A stretch of 64,000 bases of DNA from Rubrivivax sp. (lineage in GTDB: Bacteria > Pseudomonadota > Gammaproteobacteria > Burkholderiales > Burkholderiaceae_C): contig JADJHR010000009.1 in the NCBI GenBank assembly GCA_016707445.1, forward strand, positions 62,001 to 126,000, given 5' to 3'. Positions within the stretch are counted from its first letter, which is position 1. Each line of letters begins with the position of its first letter. A program made the translations under genes and the position numbers. Of this stretch, positions 16,155 to 25,082 are shown in pieces. Below the pieces are notes generated by a model. That model was not told the origin of the DNA and did not search any database. It saw nothing but the letters and a program-made list of their open reading frames with translations.

Positions 16155-17765
16155 ATGCCCACGCTGACGTCCCAGCTCAACCCGCGTTCCGACGCGTTCA
16201 AGGCCGCCAGCACCTTGATGCGCCAGCTGGTGGGCGACCTGGGGGCGCGGCTCGATCAGATCGCGCAAGGCGGTGGCGAAGCGGCACGCGCCAAGCACGT
16301 GGCGCGCGGCAAGCTGCTGCCGCGCGAGCGCGTCGAGATGCTGCTCGACCCCGACACGCCCTTTCTCGAACTGGCGCCGCTGGCCGCGCTGGACATCTAC
16401 GACAACGCCGCGCCGGGCGCGGGCATGATCGCCGGCATCGGCCGCGTCAGCGGCGTCGAGTGCCTGATCGTCTGCAACGACGCCACCGTCAAGGGCGGCA
16501 CCTACTACCCGCTGACGGTGAAGAAGCACCTGCGCGCGCAGGAGATCGCCGAGCAGAACCGCCTGCCCTGCATCTACCTGGTCGACAGCGGCGGCGCCAA
16601 TCTGCCCAACCAGGATGAGGTCTTCCCCGACCGCGACCACTTCGGCCGCATCTTCTACAACCAGGCCAACCTCAGTGCGCAGGGCATCCCGCAGATCGCG
16701 GTGGTGATGGGCAGCTGCACCGCCGGCGGCGCCTACGTGCCGGCGATGAGCGACGAAGCCATCATCGTGCGCAACCAGGGCACGATCTTCCTGGGCGGCC
16801 CGCCGCTGGTGAAGGCCGCCACCGGCGAGGTGGTCAGCGCCGAAGACCTGGGCGGCGGCGACGTGCACACGCGCTTGTCGGGCGTGGCCGACCACCTGGC
16901 CGAGAACGACCTGCACGCGCTGGCGATCGCACGGTCGGTGGTCGGCAACCTGAACTGGCGCAAGCCCGATCAGCTGCGCCTGCAACCCCCGCGCGCGCCG
17001 CTGTTCGATGCCAGCGATCTGTACGGCGTGATCCCGGCCGACCCGCGCAAGCCCTTCGACGTGCGCGAGATCATCGCGCGCATCGTCGACGCCTCCGAGT
17101 TCGACGAGTTCAAGGCACGCTACGGCACCACGCTGGTCACGGGTTTTGCGCACATCGAGGGCATGCCGGTGGGCATCGTGGCCAACAACGGCATCCTGTT
17201 CGGCGAGAGCGCACAAAAGGGCGCGCACTTCATCGAGCTGTGCTGCCAGCGCCAGGTGCCGCTGATCTTTCTGCAGAACATCACCGGCTTCATGGTCGGG
17301 CGCAAATACGAAAACGAGGGTATCGCCAAGCATGGCGCCAAGATGGTGACGGCGGTGGCCACGGCCACGGTGCCCAAGTTCACGCTGATCATCGGCGGCA
17401 GCTTCGGTGCCGGCAATTACGGCATGTGCGGCCGCGCCTACAGCCCGCGCTTCCTGTGGATGTGGCCCAACGCGCGCATCAGCGTGATGGGCGGCGAGCA
17501 GGCCGCCAGCGTGCTGGCCACGGTGCGCCGCGACGGCATCGAGGCCAAGGGCGGGCAGTGGTCGGCCGACGAAGAGGCGGCGTTCAAGCAGCCCATCCTC
17601 GAGCAGTTCGCGCACCAGGCGCACCCGTACTACGCCAGCGCCCGGCTGTGGGACGACGGCGTGATCGACCCCGCCGACACGCGCCGCGTGCTGGCGCTGG
17701 GGCTGTCGGCCAGCCTGAACGCGCCCATTCCTGAGCGGCCACGTTTCGGCGTGTTCCGCATGTAA
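16155..17765 (+). CDS. liuB: Methylcrotonyl-CoA carboxylase carboxyltransferase (beta) subunit
   Basis: 536 residues, full length for the MCC beta subunit. It transfers CO2 from carboxybiotin to 3-methylcrotonyl-CoA, step four of leucine degradation. Family blocks seen include NDATVKGGTYYPLTVKKHLR, the oxyanion Gly motifs MGSCTAGGAYVPAM and IGGSFGAGNYGM, and NITGFMVGRKYE. The start is supported by a GGAGA about 6-10 bases upstream (CCGGAGACCCC). It is the first liu gene in the window; isovaleryl-CoA dehydrogenase (liuA) is not present nearby, so the pathway is split or liuA lies outside. The biotin-carrying alpha subunit is encoded at 20372, separated by three genes. Confidence 0.95.
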   Translation: MPTLTSQLNPRSDAFKAASTLMRQLVGDLGARLDQIAQGGGEAARAKHVARGKLLPRERVEMLLDPDTPFLELAPLAALDIYDNAAPGAGMIAGIGRVSGVECLIVCNDATVKGGTYYPLTVKKHLRAQEIAEQNRLPCIYLVDSGGANLPNQDEVFPDRDHFGRIFYNQANLSAQGIPQIAVVMGSCTAGGAYVPAMSDEAIIVRNQGTIFLGGPPLVKAATGEVVSAEDLGGGDVHTRLSGVADHLAENDLHALAIARSVVGNLNWRKPDQLRLQPPRAPLFDASDLYGVIPADPRKPFDVREIIARIVDASEFDEFKARYGTTLVTGFAHIEGMPVGIVANNGILFGESAQKGAHFIELCCQRQVPLIFLQNITGFMVGRKYENEGIAKHGAKMVTAVATATVPKFTLIIGGSFGAGNYGMCGRAYSPRFLWMWPNARISVMGGEQAASVLATVRRDGIEAKGGQWSADEEAAFKQPILEQFAHQAHPYYASARLWDDGVIDPADTRRVLALGLSASLNAPIPERPRFGVFRM

Positions 17766-17773
17766 GGCGCACG

Positions 17774-18814
17774 ATGGCCGACCGGGTTGCCGGTGTCGAG
17801 ATCCGCCTGCTGGCGGCGCGCGATTCGCTCGACGCGCTGACGGCGCTGCTGCACCGTGCCTACACGCCGCTGGTCGGCATCGGCGTCGTGCTGCCCGAGG
17901 CCACGCAGTCGATCAGCGACACCCAGCAGCGCATCGCCGAAGGCCAGTGTTTCATTGCCGCAATGCGCGGGCGCATCGTCGGTACGGTCACGGTGTGCGG
18001 GCCGCAGGACCTGGGCGGGTCGCCCTGGACGGCGGGCTCGGGCCCGTTCCGCAACCGCGACACGGCGCATTTCCATCAGTTTGCGGTGGCGCCCGAATTG
18101 CAGCGCCAGGGGCTGGGCCGGCGCCTGGTGGCGGCCTGCGAACAATGGGCGCGCGAACGCGGCTACAAGCGCATGGCCATCGACGCCGCCGAGGCCGCCA
18201 CCGAGCTGCGTGCGTTGTACCGCCGGCTGGGCTACGAGGTGGTGGCGCTGGGCCTGCCGCAAGAGGGCGGCGGGCGCAGCGTGGTGATGGAAAAGCCGCT
18301 TGACCACTCGCCGCTGCGCGAACACCTGCGCACCCTGGCGCGCTACAACCTGTGGGCCACGCGCGAGCTGTTCGTGCACGTGGCCGCGCTGCCCGACGAG
18401 CTGTACCACCGCGACGCCGGCCTGTTCTTCCGCAGCGTGCACGGCACGCTCAACCACCTGCTGCTGGCCGAACACGAGATCTGGTACCGCCGCTTCGCCG
18501 AAGGCGGCTCGCCGGTGACGGCGCTGGACACCGAGATCGAGCCCGACCGCCAGCGCCTGAACGAACGCCTGATCGAAGGCGCGCTGGCCTGGCTGCCGCT
18601 GATCGAGGTCTGGCCCGAGGCGCGGCTGCTGGGCCGGCTGCACTACCGCCGCATCGGCGGCGACGCGGTCGAGCTGTCGTTTGCCGCCGCGCTGGCCCAT
18701 GTCTTCAACCATGCCACGCACCATCGCGGCCAGGTCACGGCGGCGCTGACTGCGATGGGCCGGCCCTGCCCCGAACTCGACATGGTCATGATGCTGAGGC
18801 AGGAGAACCCATGA
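17774..18814 (+). CDS. GNAT acetyltransferase fused to DinB-family domain
   Basis: 346 residues with two domains. Residues 8-175 form a GNAT N-acetyltransferase with the acetyl-CoA loop at about 110-118 (QRQGLGRRL) and a preceding FAVAPE strand. Residues 180-346 form a DinB/YfiT-type four-helix bundle, with candidate metal ligands in LNHLL and in the C-terminal FNHATHHRGQ. DinB proteins bind a divalent metal and can act as thiol-S-transferases, but many are uncharacterised. It sits between liuB (8-base gap) and liuC (ATGA overlap), so it is co-expressed with leucine catabolism. The fusion may be a CoA-related repair or detoxification function; this is speculation. Confidence 0.85.
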   Translation: MADRVAGVEIRLLAARDSLDALTALLHRAYTPLVGIGVVLPEATQSISDTQQRIAEGQCFIAAMRGRIVGTVTVCGPQDLGGSPWTAGSGPFRNRDTAHFHQFAVAPELQRQGLGRRLVAACEQWARERGYKRMAIDAAEAATELRALYRRLGYEVVALGLPQEGGGRSVVMEKPLDHSPLREHLRTLARYNLWATRELFVHVAALPDELYHRDAGLFFRSVHGTLNHLLLAEHEIWYRRFAEGGSPVTALDTEIEPDRQRLNERLIEGALAWLPLIEVWPEARLLGRLHYRRIGGDAVELSFAAALAHVFNHATHHRGQVTAALTAMGRPCPELDMVMMLRQENP

Positions 18815-19593
18815 ACATGCTGGACATTCGCCGACCGTCGGCCCATGTGGCCGAGGTCTGGCTGAACCGGCCCGAGGTGCGCAATGCCTTCAACAGCGAA
18901 CTGATCGCCGAGCTGACGTCGACCTTCGCCACGTTGGGCGCCGATGCGCAGCTGCGCGCCATCGTGCTGGCCGGGCACGGCAAGGCCTTCTGCGCCGGCG
19001 CCGACCTGAACTGGATGCGCGCCATGGCCGACTACAGCTGGGCGCAGAACAAGGCCGACGCGGCCAGCCTGGCCGAGATGCTGTGGACGATCTACAGCTG
19101 CCCGCTGCCGGTGGTGGCGCGTGTGCAGGGTGACTGCTACGCCGGCGGCGTGGGCCTGGTGGCGGCCTGCGACGTGGTGGTGGCCGCCGAGGGCGTGCAG
19201 TTCTGCCTCAGCGAAGCGCGGCTGGGCCTGTTGCCGGCCACCATCGGGCCCTACGTGGTGCGGGCGCTGGGTGAGCAGGCATCGCGCCGCTACTTCATCA
19301 CGGCCGAACGCTTCAGCGCCACGCGCGCCCACGCGCTGGGCATGGTGCACGAACTGGCTAGCGCCGACACGCTGGACGGCAGCGTGGCGCAGATCGTGGG
19401 CACGCTGGTGGCCAATGGCCCCGCTGCCGTCAAGGCCAGCAAGCAGCTGGTGCAGGATGTGGCCGGGCGCGCGATCGACGCCGCGCTGCGCGACGACACC
19501 GCGCGCCGCATCGCCGACATTCGTGCCAGCGACGAAGGCCGCGAAGGCGTGTCGGCCTACCTGGCCAAGCGCGACCCGCACTGGAAACGCTGA
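18811..19593 (+). CDS. liuC: Methylglutaconyl-CoA hydratase (enoyl-CoA hydratase family)
   Basis: 260-residue crotonase-fold enzyme. In the liu pathway it hydrates 3-methylglutaconyl-CoA to HMG-CoA. The oxyanion-hole strands are visible as GKAFCAGADLNWM and YAGGVGLVAACDVVVA; the C-terminal part has the typical GPAAVKASKQL helix. Assignment to methylglutaconyl-CoA rather than another enoyl-CoA rests on its position between the two MCC subunit genes and next to HMG-CoA lyase. The ATG overlaps the stop of the preceding gene, and AGGAG lies just upstream. Confidence 0.9.
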   Translation: MNMLDIRRPSAHVAEVWLNRPEVRNAFNSELIAELTSTFATLGADAQLRAIVLAGHGKAFCAGADLNWMRAMADYSWAQNKADAASLAEMLWTIYSCPLPVVARVQGDCYAGGVGLVAACDVVVAAEGVQFCLSEARLGLLPATIGPYVVRALGEQASRRYFITAERFSATRAHALGMVHELASADTLDGSVAQIVGTLVANGPAAVKASKQLVQDVAGRAIDAALRDDTARRIADIRASDEGREGVSAYLAKRDPHWKR

Positions 19594-19603
19594 GACAACG
19601 ATC

Positions 19604-20233
19604 ATGCAAGCGCTTGACACCACCCATCTCGTCGCGCTGGCCGCCGCGCTCGGCTGGGCCAGCGGGCTGCGCCTGTACGCCGTGCTCTTCATCACCGGCG
19701 CTGCCGGCTGGGCTGGCTGGCTGCCGCTGCCGCCGGGCCTGCAGATCCTGCAGAACCCGCTGATGCTGGGCGCCAGCGGGGTGATGCTGCTGGTCGAGTT
19801 CTTCGCCGACAAGATCCCGGCGCTGGACACGCTGTGGGACCTGGTGCACACCTTCATCCGCATCCCCGCCGGTGCCGCGCTGGCGGCGGCGGTGTTCGGT
19901 GCCGATTCGACCACCTGGGCCGCGGTGGCCGGGGTGATTGGCGGCGGCCTGGCGGCCACCGCCCACACCGCCAAGGCGACCACGCGCGCGGCCGCCAACA
20001 CCTCGCCCGAGCCCTTTTCCAACATCGGCCTATCGCTGGCCGGTGACATGGCCGTGCCCGCAATGCTGTGGCTGGCCTGGCAACAGCCGCTGCTGTTCTT
20101 CGTCGCGCTGGGCCTGGCGCTGATCGTGGCGCTGGTGCTGACCGTGATCCTGTTCAGGTTCCTGCGCGCCCTGTGGCGCCGGCTGACCGGGCGCGCCGGG
20201 CCGATGCCCCCGACGCCCCTGCTTTCAAGGTAG
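19604..20233 (+). CDS. DUF4126 family membrane protein
   Basis: 209-residue polytopic membrane protein of the DUF4126 type. Features: an N-terminal helix with GWASGLRLYAVLF, a second helix followed by VEFFADKIPALDTLWDLVHTF, a Gly/Ala-rich pair of helices with GGLAATAHTAKATTRAAANTSPEPF-like spacing between 115 and 140, and two C-terminal helices ending in basic residues. Function unknown in this family. It is 10 bases after liuC and upstream of the MCC alpha gene, so it is probably an operon passenger or a minor transport accessory. The ATG at 19604 is the first in frame after the liuC stop. Confidence 0.8.
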   Translation: MQALDTTHLVALAAALGWASGLRLYAVLFITGAAGWAGWLPLPPGLQILQNPLMLGASGVMLLVEFFADKIPALDTLWDLVHTFIRIPAGAALAAAVFGADSTTWAAVAGVIGGGLAATAHTAKATTRAAANTSPEPFSNIGLSLAGDMAVPAMLWLAWQQPLLFFVALGLALIVALVLTVILFRFLRALWRRLTGRAGPMPPTPLLSR

Positions 20234-20337
20234 ACCATGTTCACCCAGATCCTGATTGCCGCGGTGGCGGCGCGCGCGGCGGCTGCGGCGCAGACTCGCG
20301 GGCGCCCGGGCGGCCGGGGAGGCAAAGCCAGCAGCCC

Positions 20338-20349
20338 GGGGGGGGGGGG
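20338..20349 (+). repeat. G12 homopolymer tract upstream of liuD
   Basis: Twelve consecutive G in a GC-rich stretch (20280-20350) between the DUF4126 gene and the MCC alpha start. The tract lies within an open frame that runs without stop from 20237 into the MCC alpha gene, so a change in length would alter any N-terminal extension. Long G runs are prone to slippage in replication and in sequencing. Confidence 0.9.
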
Positions 20350-20371
20350 AACGGCGATCAGCCGGGGTTCC

Positions 20372-22369
20372 ATGTTCCGGAAAATATTGATTGCCAACCG
20401 CGGCGAGATCGCTTGTCGGGTCGCTGCCACGGCGCGCCGCCTGGGCGTGCAGACGGTGGCGGTGTATTCCGACGCCGATGCCAACGCACGCCACGTGCGC
20501 GCCTGCGACCAGGCGGTGCACATCGGCGCGTCGGCGCCGCGCGACAGCTACCTGCGCTGGCAGGCCATCCTCGACGCCGCGCGGGCCAGCGGCGCGCAGG
20601 CCGTGCACCCGGGCTACGGCTTCCTGTCCGAGAACCAGGACTTCGCGCGTGCCTGCGCCGACGCCGGGCTGGTCTTCATCGGCCCGCCGCCGTCGGCGAT
20701 CGCCGCGATGGGCAGCAAGTCGGCGGCCAAGGCCCTGATGGCGCGCGCCGGCGTGCCGCTGGTGCCCGGCTATCACGGCGACGACAACGACCCCGCGCTG
20801 CTGGCGCGCGAGGCCGACGCCATCGGCTACCCGGTGCTGATCAAGGCCAGTGCCGGCGGTGGCGGCAAGGGCATGCGCCGCGTCGACAACGCGGCCGACT
20901 TTGCTGCCGCGCTGGCCAGCTGCCAGCGAGAGGCCAAGGCCGCGTTCGGTGACGATCACGTTCTGGTCGAGCGTTATGTGCTGCGCCCGCGGCACATCGA
21001 GATCCAGGTCTTCGGCGACAGCCAGGGCAACGTGATCCACCTCGGCGAACGCGACTGCTCGGTGCAGCGCCGTCACCAGAAGGTGCTCGAGGAATCGCCG
21101 GCGCCCGGCCTGTCGGCGGCGCGCCGTGCCGAGATGGGTGCTGCTGCCGTGGCCGCCGCCAAGGCGGTGGGCTATGTCGGCGCCGGCACGGTGGAGTTCG
21201 TGGCCGAAGAACTCGACGACGGCGACATCCGCGCCTACTTCATGGAGATGAACACGCGGCTGCAGGTCGAGCACCCGGTCACCGAAGCCGTGACCGGGCT
21301 CGACCTGGTCGAGTGGCAGCTGCGCGTGGCCAGCGGCGAGCCGCTGCCGCTGACGCAGGACCAGGTGCTGCTGCGCGGCCACGCGATCGAAGCGCGCATC
21401 TGCGCCGAGAACCCCGAGAGCAACTTCCTGCCCGCCACCGGCACGCTGAAGGTGATGCGCTGGCCCGAGCACGTGGGTTTTGTGCGCGATGCCGTGCTGC
21501 CGCGGGTCGACACCGGTTTCGACGAAGGCGATGTGGTCAGCCCCTGGTACGACTCGATGATCGCCAAGCTGATCGTCTGGGGCGAAGACCGCGCTCAGGC
21601 CTTGGCGCGGCTGGACGTGGCCTTGGGCGCCACGCACATCACCGGGCTGCACAGCAACGTGGCCTTCCTGCGCCGCGTGGTGACCAGCCGGGCCTTTGCC
21701 ACCGCCGACCTCGACACCGCGCTGATCGAGCGGGAACGGCCGGTGCTGTTCGGCCAGCCGGCGTTGGCGCCCGAACTGGCCGCTGCCGGCGTGGTGGCGC
21801 GCGTGCTGGCCGATGAACAGGCGCAGGAGGGGCCCGACCCCTGGTCGCGGCGTGACGGCTGGCGGCTGCACGGTGGCGCGCGGCGCCGGCTCGACCTGGA
21901 CCTGCAGGGCCAACCGCTGGCGGTGGTGATTCAGCGCCTGCACGACGGCGCCACCACGCTGCAGATCGCCGACCACCGCTGGGCACTGCAGACACGCGCA
22001 CTGGGCGGCGACCGCTACGATGTGCAGCTCGACGCAGCGCGTCATACCTTGTCCGTCTACCTGCGCGGCAACCGCTACAGCGTTTTTGCGGCCGCAGGGT
22101 CGGCCCTGCTGACGCAGATCGACCCGTTGGCGCAGGCTGGCGTGCATGCCGGTGAAGGCGGCCGGCTGACGGCGCCGATGCCCGGCAAGCTGATCAGTTT
22201 TCTGGCCCAGGCCGGCGACAAGGTGCAGCGCGGCCAAGCGCTGGCGGTGATGGAGGCGATGAAGATGGAGCACACCATCAGCGCGCCGCGCGACGGTCAG
22301 GTCGGTGAACTGCTGTTTGCCGCCGGTGACCAGGTGACCGAAGGTGCCGAGCTGCTCACCTTGACTTGA
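20372..22369 (+). CDS. liuD: Methylcrotonyl-CoA carboxylase biotin carboxylase (alpha) subunit
   Basis: 665 residues: an N-terminal biotin carboxylase with ATP-grasp fold and a C-terminal biotin carrier domain. It carboxylates biotin with bicarbonate and ATP, then serves the beta subunit encoded at 16155. Recognised: the start block MFRKILIANRGEIACR, the ATP loop KASAGGGGKGMR, MEMNTRLQVEHPVTE, and the biotinylation site EAMKMEH with target K631. The start at 20372 gives the canonical N-terminus; an in-frame extension back to 20237 (45 low-complexity residues) is unlikely to be translated. HMG-CoA lyase follows after 10 bases. Confidence 0.95.
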   Translation: MFRKILIANRGEIACRVAATARRLGVQTVAVYSDADANARHVRACDQAVHIGASAPRDSYLRWQAILDAARASGAQAVHPGYGFLSENQDFARACADAGLVFIGPPPSAIAAMGSKSAAKALMARAGVPLVPGYHGDDNDPALLAREADAIGYPVLIKASAGGGGKGMRRVDNAADFAAALASCQREAKAAFGDDHVLVERYVLRPRHIEIQVFGDSQGNVIHLGERDCSVQRRHQKVLEESPAPGLSAARRAEMGAAAVAAAKAVGYVGAGTVEFVAEELDDGDIRAYFMEMNTRLQVEHPVTEAVTGLDLVEWQLRVASGEPLPLTQDQVLLRGHAIEARICAENPESNFLPATGTLKVMRWPEHVGFVRDAVLPRVDTGFDEGDVVSPWYDSMIAKLIVWGEDRAQALARLDVALGATHITGLHSNVAFLRRVVTSRAFATADLDTALIERERPVLFGQPALAPELAAAGVVARVLADEQAQEGPDPWSRRDGWRLHGGARRRLDLDLQGQPLAVVIQRLHDGATTLQIADHRWALQTRALGGDRYDVQLDAARHTLSVYLRGNRYSVFAAAGSALLTQIDPLAQAGVHAGEGGRLTAPMPGKLISFLAQAGDKVQRGQALAVMEAMKMEHTISAPRDGQVGELLFAAGDQVTEGAELLTLT

Positions 22370-22379
22370 AGGACTCGAC

Positions 22380-23312
22380 ATGAAGGCGCTACCCAGCCAG
22401 GTCACCCTGGTCGAAGTCGGCCCGCGCGACGGCCTGCAGAACGAGGCGCAGCCGGTCAGCACCGAGCACAAGCTCGGGCTCATCGAGCGCCTGCACGAGG
22501 CCGGCTGCCGCGAGATCGAGGTGACCAGTTTCGTCAGCCCCAAATGGGTGCCGCAGATGGCCGACGCGGCCGACGTGATGCAGGGCCTGCAGCGGCGCAG
22601 CGGCGTGCGCTATTCGGTGCTGACGCCCAACCTGAAGGGGCTGGAAGCGGCGCTGCGGCAACAGCCGCATGAGGTGGTGGTGTTCGGCGCCGCCACCGAG
22701 GCCTTCAGCCAGCGCAACATCAACTGCTCGATCGCCGAGAGCATCGAGCGTTTTGCGCCCGTCGTGGCCGCCGCGCACGAGGCGGGCGTCAAGGTGCGCG
22801 GCGCCATCTCCTGCGCGCTGGGCTGCCCCTACCAGGGCGAGGTCAGCGCCGACGAGGTCGAGCGCGTGGTGCGGTTGATGAAGGACATCGGCGTCGACCA
22901 CTGCGGTGTCGCCGACACCATCGGCACGGGCACGCCGCGCGCCGCGCAGGCGGCGCTCGAACGTGCGCTCAAGCACTATCCGCTGGCTGAAGTCAGCGGT
23001 CACTTCCACGACACCTATGGCCAGGCGCTGGCCAACATCCTGGCCTGCCTGGAACTGGGCATCGCCACCTTCGACACCAGCATCGCCGGCCTGGGCGGCT
23101 GCCCCTATGCCAAGGGTGCCACCGGCAACGTGGCCACCGAAGACGTGGTCTTCATGCTGCACGGCATGGGCATCGCCACCGGCCTCAACCTCGACCGCCT
23201 GGTCGATGCCGGCGCCTGGATCTCGGGCGTGCTGGGGCGACCGCCGGTGTCGCGCGTGGCGCGTGCACTGCTGGCCAAACGCGGCGTGGCGGCGCCTGTC
23301 GCTGCGGCATGA
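22380..23312 (+). CDS. liuE: Hydroxymethylglutaryl-CoA lyase
   Basis: 310-residue TIM-barrel enzyme of the DRE-TIM family. It cleaves HMG-CoA to acetyl-CoA and acetoacetate, the last step of leucine breakdown. Key features: EVGPRDGLQNE at the N-terminus (metal/catalytic), the GVADTIGTGTP strand, HFHDTYGQALAN (metal His) and the flexible catalytic loop GLGGCPYAKGATGN with its Cys. AAGGA lies 7-11 bases before the ATG. The stop overlaps the next start (ATGA), extending the operon into ybaK and three further small genes. Confidence 0.95.
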   Translation: MKALPSQVTLVEVGPRDGLQNEAQPVSTEHKLGLIERLHEAGCREIEVTSFVSPKWVPQMADAADVMQGLQRRSGVRYSVLTPNLKGLEAALRQQPHEVVVFGAATEAFSQRNINCSIAESIERFAPVVAAAHEAGVKVRGAISCALGCPYQGEVSADEVERVVRLMKDIGVDHCGVADTIGTGTPRAAQAALERALKHYPLAEVSGHFHDTYGQALANILACLELGIATFDTSIAGLGGCPYAKGATGNVATEDVVFMLHGMGIATGLNLDRLVDAGAWISGVLGRPPVSRVARALLAKRGVAAPVAAA

Positions 23313-23794
23313 TGCTGGACGAGCGGCCCGAGGGCTTTCGCCGCGTCACGCTGGCGCTGGCCGAGCGTGGTCACCCGCATGCCCCGCGCTGGCTGAACGT
23401 GGCCGCCCGCACCGCGCAGGAAGCCGCCGACGTGCTGGGCGTGCAGGTTGGCCAGATCGCCAAGAGCGTGATCTTTCGCCGCCGCGCCGACGACGTGGCG
23501 GTGCTGGTCGTGACCTCGGGCGATCGGCGCGTCGACGAAGGGCGCGTGGCGACGATCGCCGGCGCGCTGGGCCGCGCCGATGCCGACTTCGTCAAACAGC
23601 GCACCGGCTTCTCGATCGGCGGCGTGGCGCCGCTGGCGCATGCACAGCCGCCATTCACGCTGATCGACCGCGAGCTGTTCCGCTTCGACGAGATCTGGGC
23701 CGCGGCCGGCCATCCCAACGGCGTGTTCAGGCTGTCGCCACAGGCGCTGCAGGCGCTGACCGGCGCGCCGGTGCACGACGTCGTGCAGCCATGA
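23309..23794 (+). CDS. YbaK/ProX-type aminoacyl-tRNA deacylase
   Basis: 161 residues of the YbaK/EbsC trans-editing family, which hydrolyses mis-charged tRNA (Cys-tRNAPro in E. coli YbaK). Conserved pieces are the AKSVIFR strand with the catalytic Lys, and FSIGGVAPLAH with the Gly loop near residues 105-118. Starts in ATGA overlap with liuE; a second ATG follows immediately at 23312. It is translationally coupled to the next gene as well, since the stop overlaps the next ATG. No functional link with leucine breakdown is obvious. Confidence 0.88.
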   Translation: MMLDERPEGFRRVTLALAERGHPHAPRWLNVAARTAQEAADVLGVQVGQIAKSVIFRRRADDVAVLVVTSGDRRVDEGRVATIAGALGRADADFVKQRTGFSIGGVAPLAHAQPPFTLIDRELFRFDEIWAAAGHPNGVFRLSPQALQALTGAPVHDVVQP

Positions 23795-24000
23795 CAACGC
23801 CGCCGCCGCAGTCACAGGCGGTGCCCAGCCCCTGCGTCGACATCTGCCGCATGAATCCGGCCAGCGGGCTGTGCGAAGGCTGCCTGCGCACGCTGGACGA
23901 GATCGGCGCCTGGTCGCGGCTGGACGACGATGGCAAACGTGCCGTCTGGCGCCAACTGGCGCTGCGCCGCGCCGCAACGGCTGCAGAACCCCCACGATGA
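23791..24000 (+). CDS. DUF1289 small cysteine protein
   Basis: 69 residues. The DUF1289 signature is complete: SPCVDICRMNPASGLCEGC with C15, C19, C28 and C31, followed by TLDEIGAW. The four Cys suggest a metal (Fe-S or Zn) site. The family function is unknown; members often sit beside housekeeping genes. Both ends overlap neighbouring genes by 4 bases (ATGA), so it is expressed as part of this operon. Confidence 0.9.
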   Translation: MTTPPPQSQAVPSPCVDICRMNPASGLCEGCLRTLDEIGAWSRLDDDGKRAVWRQLALRRAATAAEPPR

Positions 24001-24623
24001 AACGCATCACCTGCTGGGTCGACTTCATCTCGCCGTTTGCCTACCTGGCCTTCGAGCGCTTGCCGCAGGCGTTGCAGGGCTGCAGCTACGAAGTCGACTA
24101 CCGGCCGGTGCTGTTCGCCGGCATGCTGCAGCACCATGCACACAAGGGGCCGGCCGAAATCGAACCCAAACGCGCCTGGACCTTTCGCCAAGTGCACTGG
24201 CTGGCGCGGCAGCACGGCATCGCACTCGATACGCCGCTGCAGCACCCGTTCAATCCCTTGCCGCTGTTGCGCCTGGCCTGGGCCTGCGGGCCCAATCGGC
24301 GCGTGGTCGAGTCGATCTTTCGCCATGTCTGGCAGGGCGGCGCGAACGCAACCGACCCGTCGCGGCTGGCCGCACTGCAGACCGAGCTGGCGCCGCGCCG
24401 CGACCCGGCCGATGCCGAGGTGAAGGCGCAGCTGAAATCGCAGACCGACGATGCGATCGCACGCGGTGTGTTCGGCGTGCCCAGTTTCGAGCTCGACGGC
24501 CGTGTGTTCTGGGGCCTGGACGCGCTGGACATGCTGGCCGACGCGCTGCGTGGCGGGTCTTGGTTCGACGGCCCCGACTGGGACCGAGAGGGCGCGCCGC
24601 GCGCCGGGGTGAAGCGCGGCTGA
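23997..24623 (+). CDS. 2-hydroxychromene-2-carboxylate isomerase family (DsbA-like fold)
   Basis: 208 residues of the HCCA isomerase/kappa-GST family. The N-terminal thioredoxin strand carries the glutathione-binding Ser: ITCWVDFISPFAYLAFE. The characteristic NPLPLLRLAWA helix and the C-terminal FGVPSFELDGRVFWGLDALDML block (cis-Pro loop) are present. These enzymes isomerise aromatic-degradation intermediates using glutathione; without naphthalene or similar pathway genes here, the substrate is unknown. Start in ATGA overlap with the DUF1289 gene. Confidence 0.88.
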   Translation: MKRITCWVDFISPFAYLAFERLPQALQGCSYEVDYRPVLFAGMLQHHAHKGPAEIEPKRAWTFRQVHWLARQHGIALDTPLQHPFNPLPLLRLAWACGPNRRVVESIFRHVWQGGANATDPSRLAALQTELAPRRDPADAEVKAQLKSQTDDAIARGVFGVPSFELDGRVFWGLDALDMLADALRGGSWFDGPDWDREGAPRAGVKRG

Positions 24624-24683
24624 GCTGCAACGCTACGATGGATCACCGCCGCCTGGGTGCGGCATGCCTGATCGGGAGGCCCC

Positions 24684-24971
24684 ATGGCCGCTTACCTGTA
24701 CGTCGACATCGAAGTCAGCGACCCTGCCGCCTACGAAGACTATCGACGACAGGCGCCAGCGCTGATTGCCGCGCATGGTGGCCGTTATCTGGTGCGCGGC
24801 GGTGCCGCGCGGGCGCTGGAAGGCAACCATGTGCCGCACCGCCAGGTGATCCTCGAATTTCCCGACATGGCCCATCTGCAGGCCTTCTACGACGACCCGG
24901 TCTATGCGCCGCTGAAGGCATTGCGCCAGCGCGTCAGCCACGGCAGCGTGATTGCGGTCGAGGGACTGTAG
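24684..24971 (+). CDS. DUF1330 family protein
   Basis: 95-residue dimeric alpha-beta barrel-type protein of the DUF1330 family (AAYLYVDIEVSDPAAYEDYR at the N-terminus; VILEFPDMAHLQAFYDDPVYAPL in the middle). Function unknown; some members resemble small monooxygenase-like folds. GGAGG lies 5-9 bases before the ATG. It is separated from the preceding gene by 60 bases and is the last plus-strand gene before a convergent gene. Confidence 0.88.
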   Translation: MAAYLYVDIEVSDPAAYEDYRRQAPALIAAHGGRYLVRGGAARALEGNHVPHRQVILEFPDMAHLQAFYDDPVYAPLKALRQRVSHGSVIAVEGL

Positions 24972-25082
24972 GCGGCCCTGCGGCCGCCTCGTCACGCCAT
25001 CCCGGAACCCGCCTGGTCACGGAAATCGACGGGCCTCAATCGCAGACCTGGCGCGCGATGCGCCGGTGCGGCCCCAGCGCAA

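Noticed and set aside
20237..20371. N-terminal extension of the MCC alpha subunit
   Set aside because: The 45 added residues are Ala/Gly/Arg-rich and unlike any biotin carboxylase N-terminus; the canonical MFRKILIANRGE start is at 20372.
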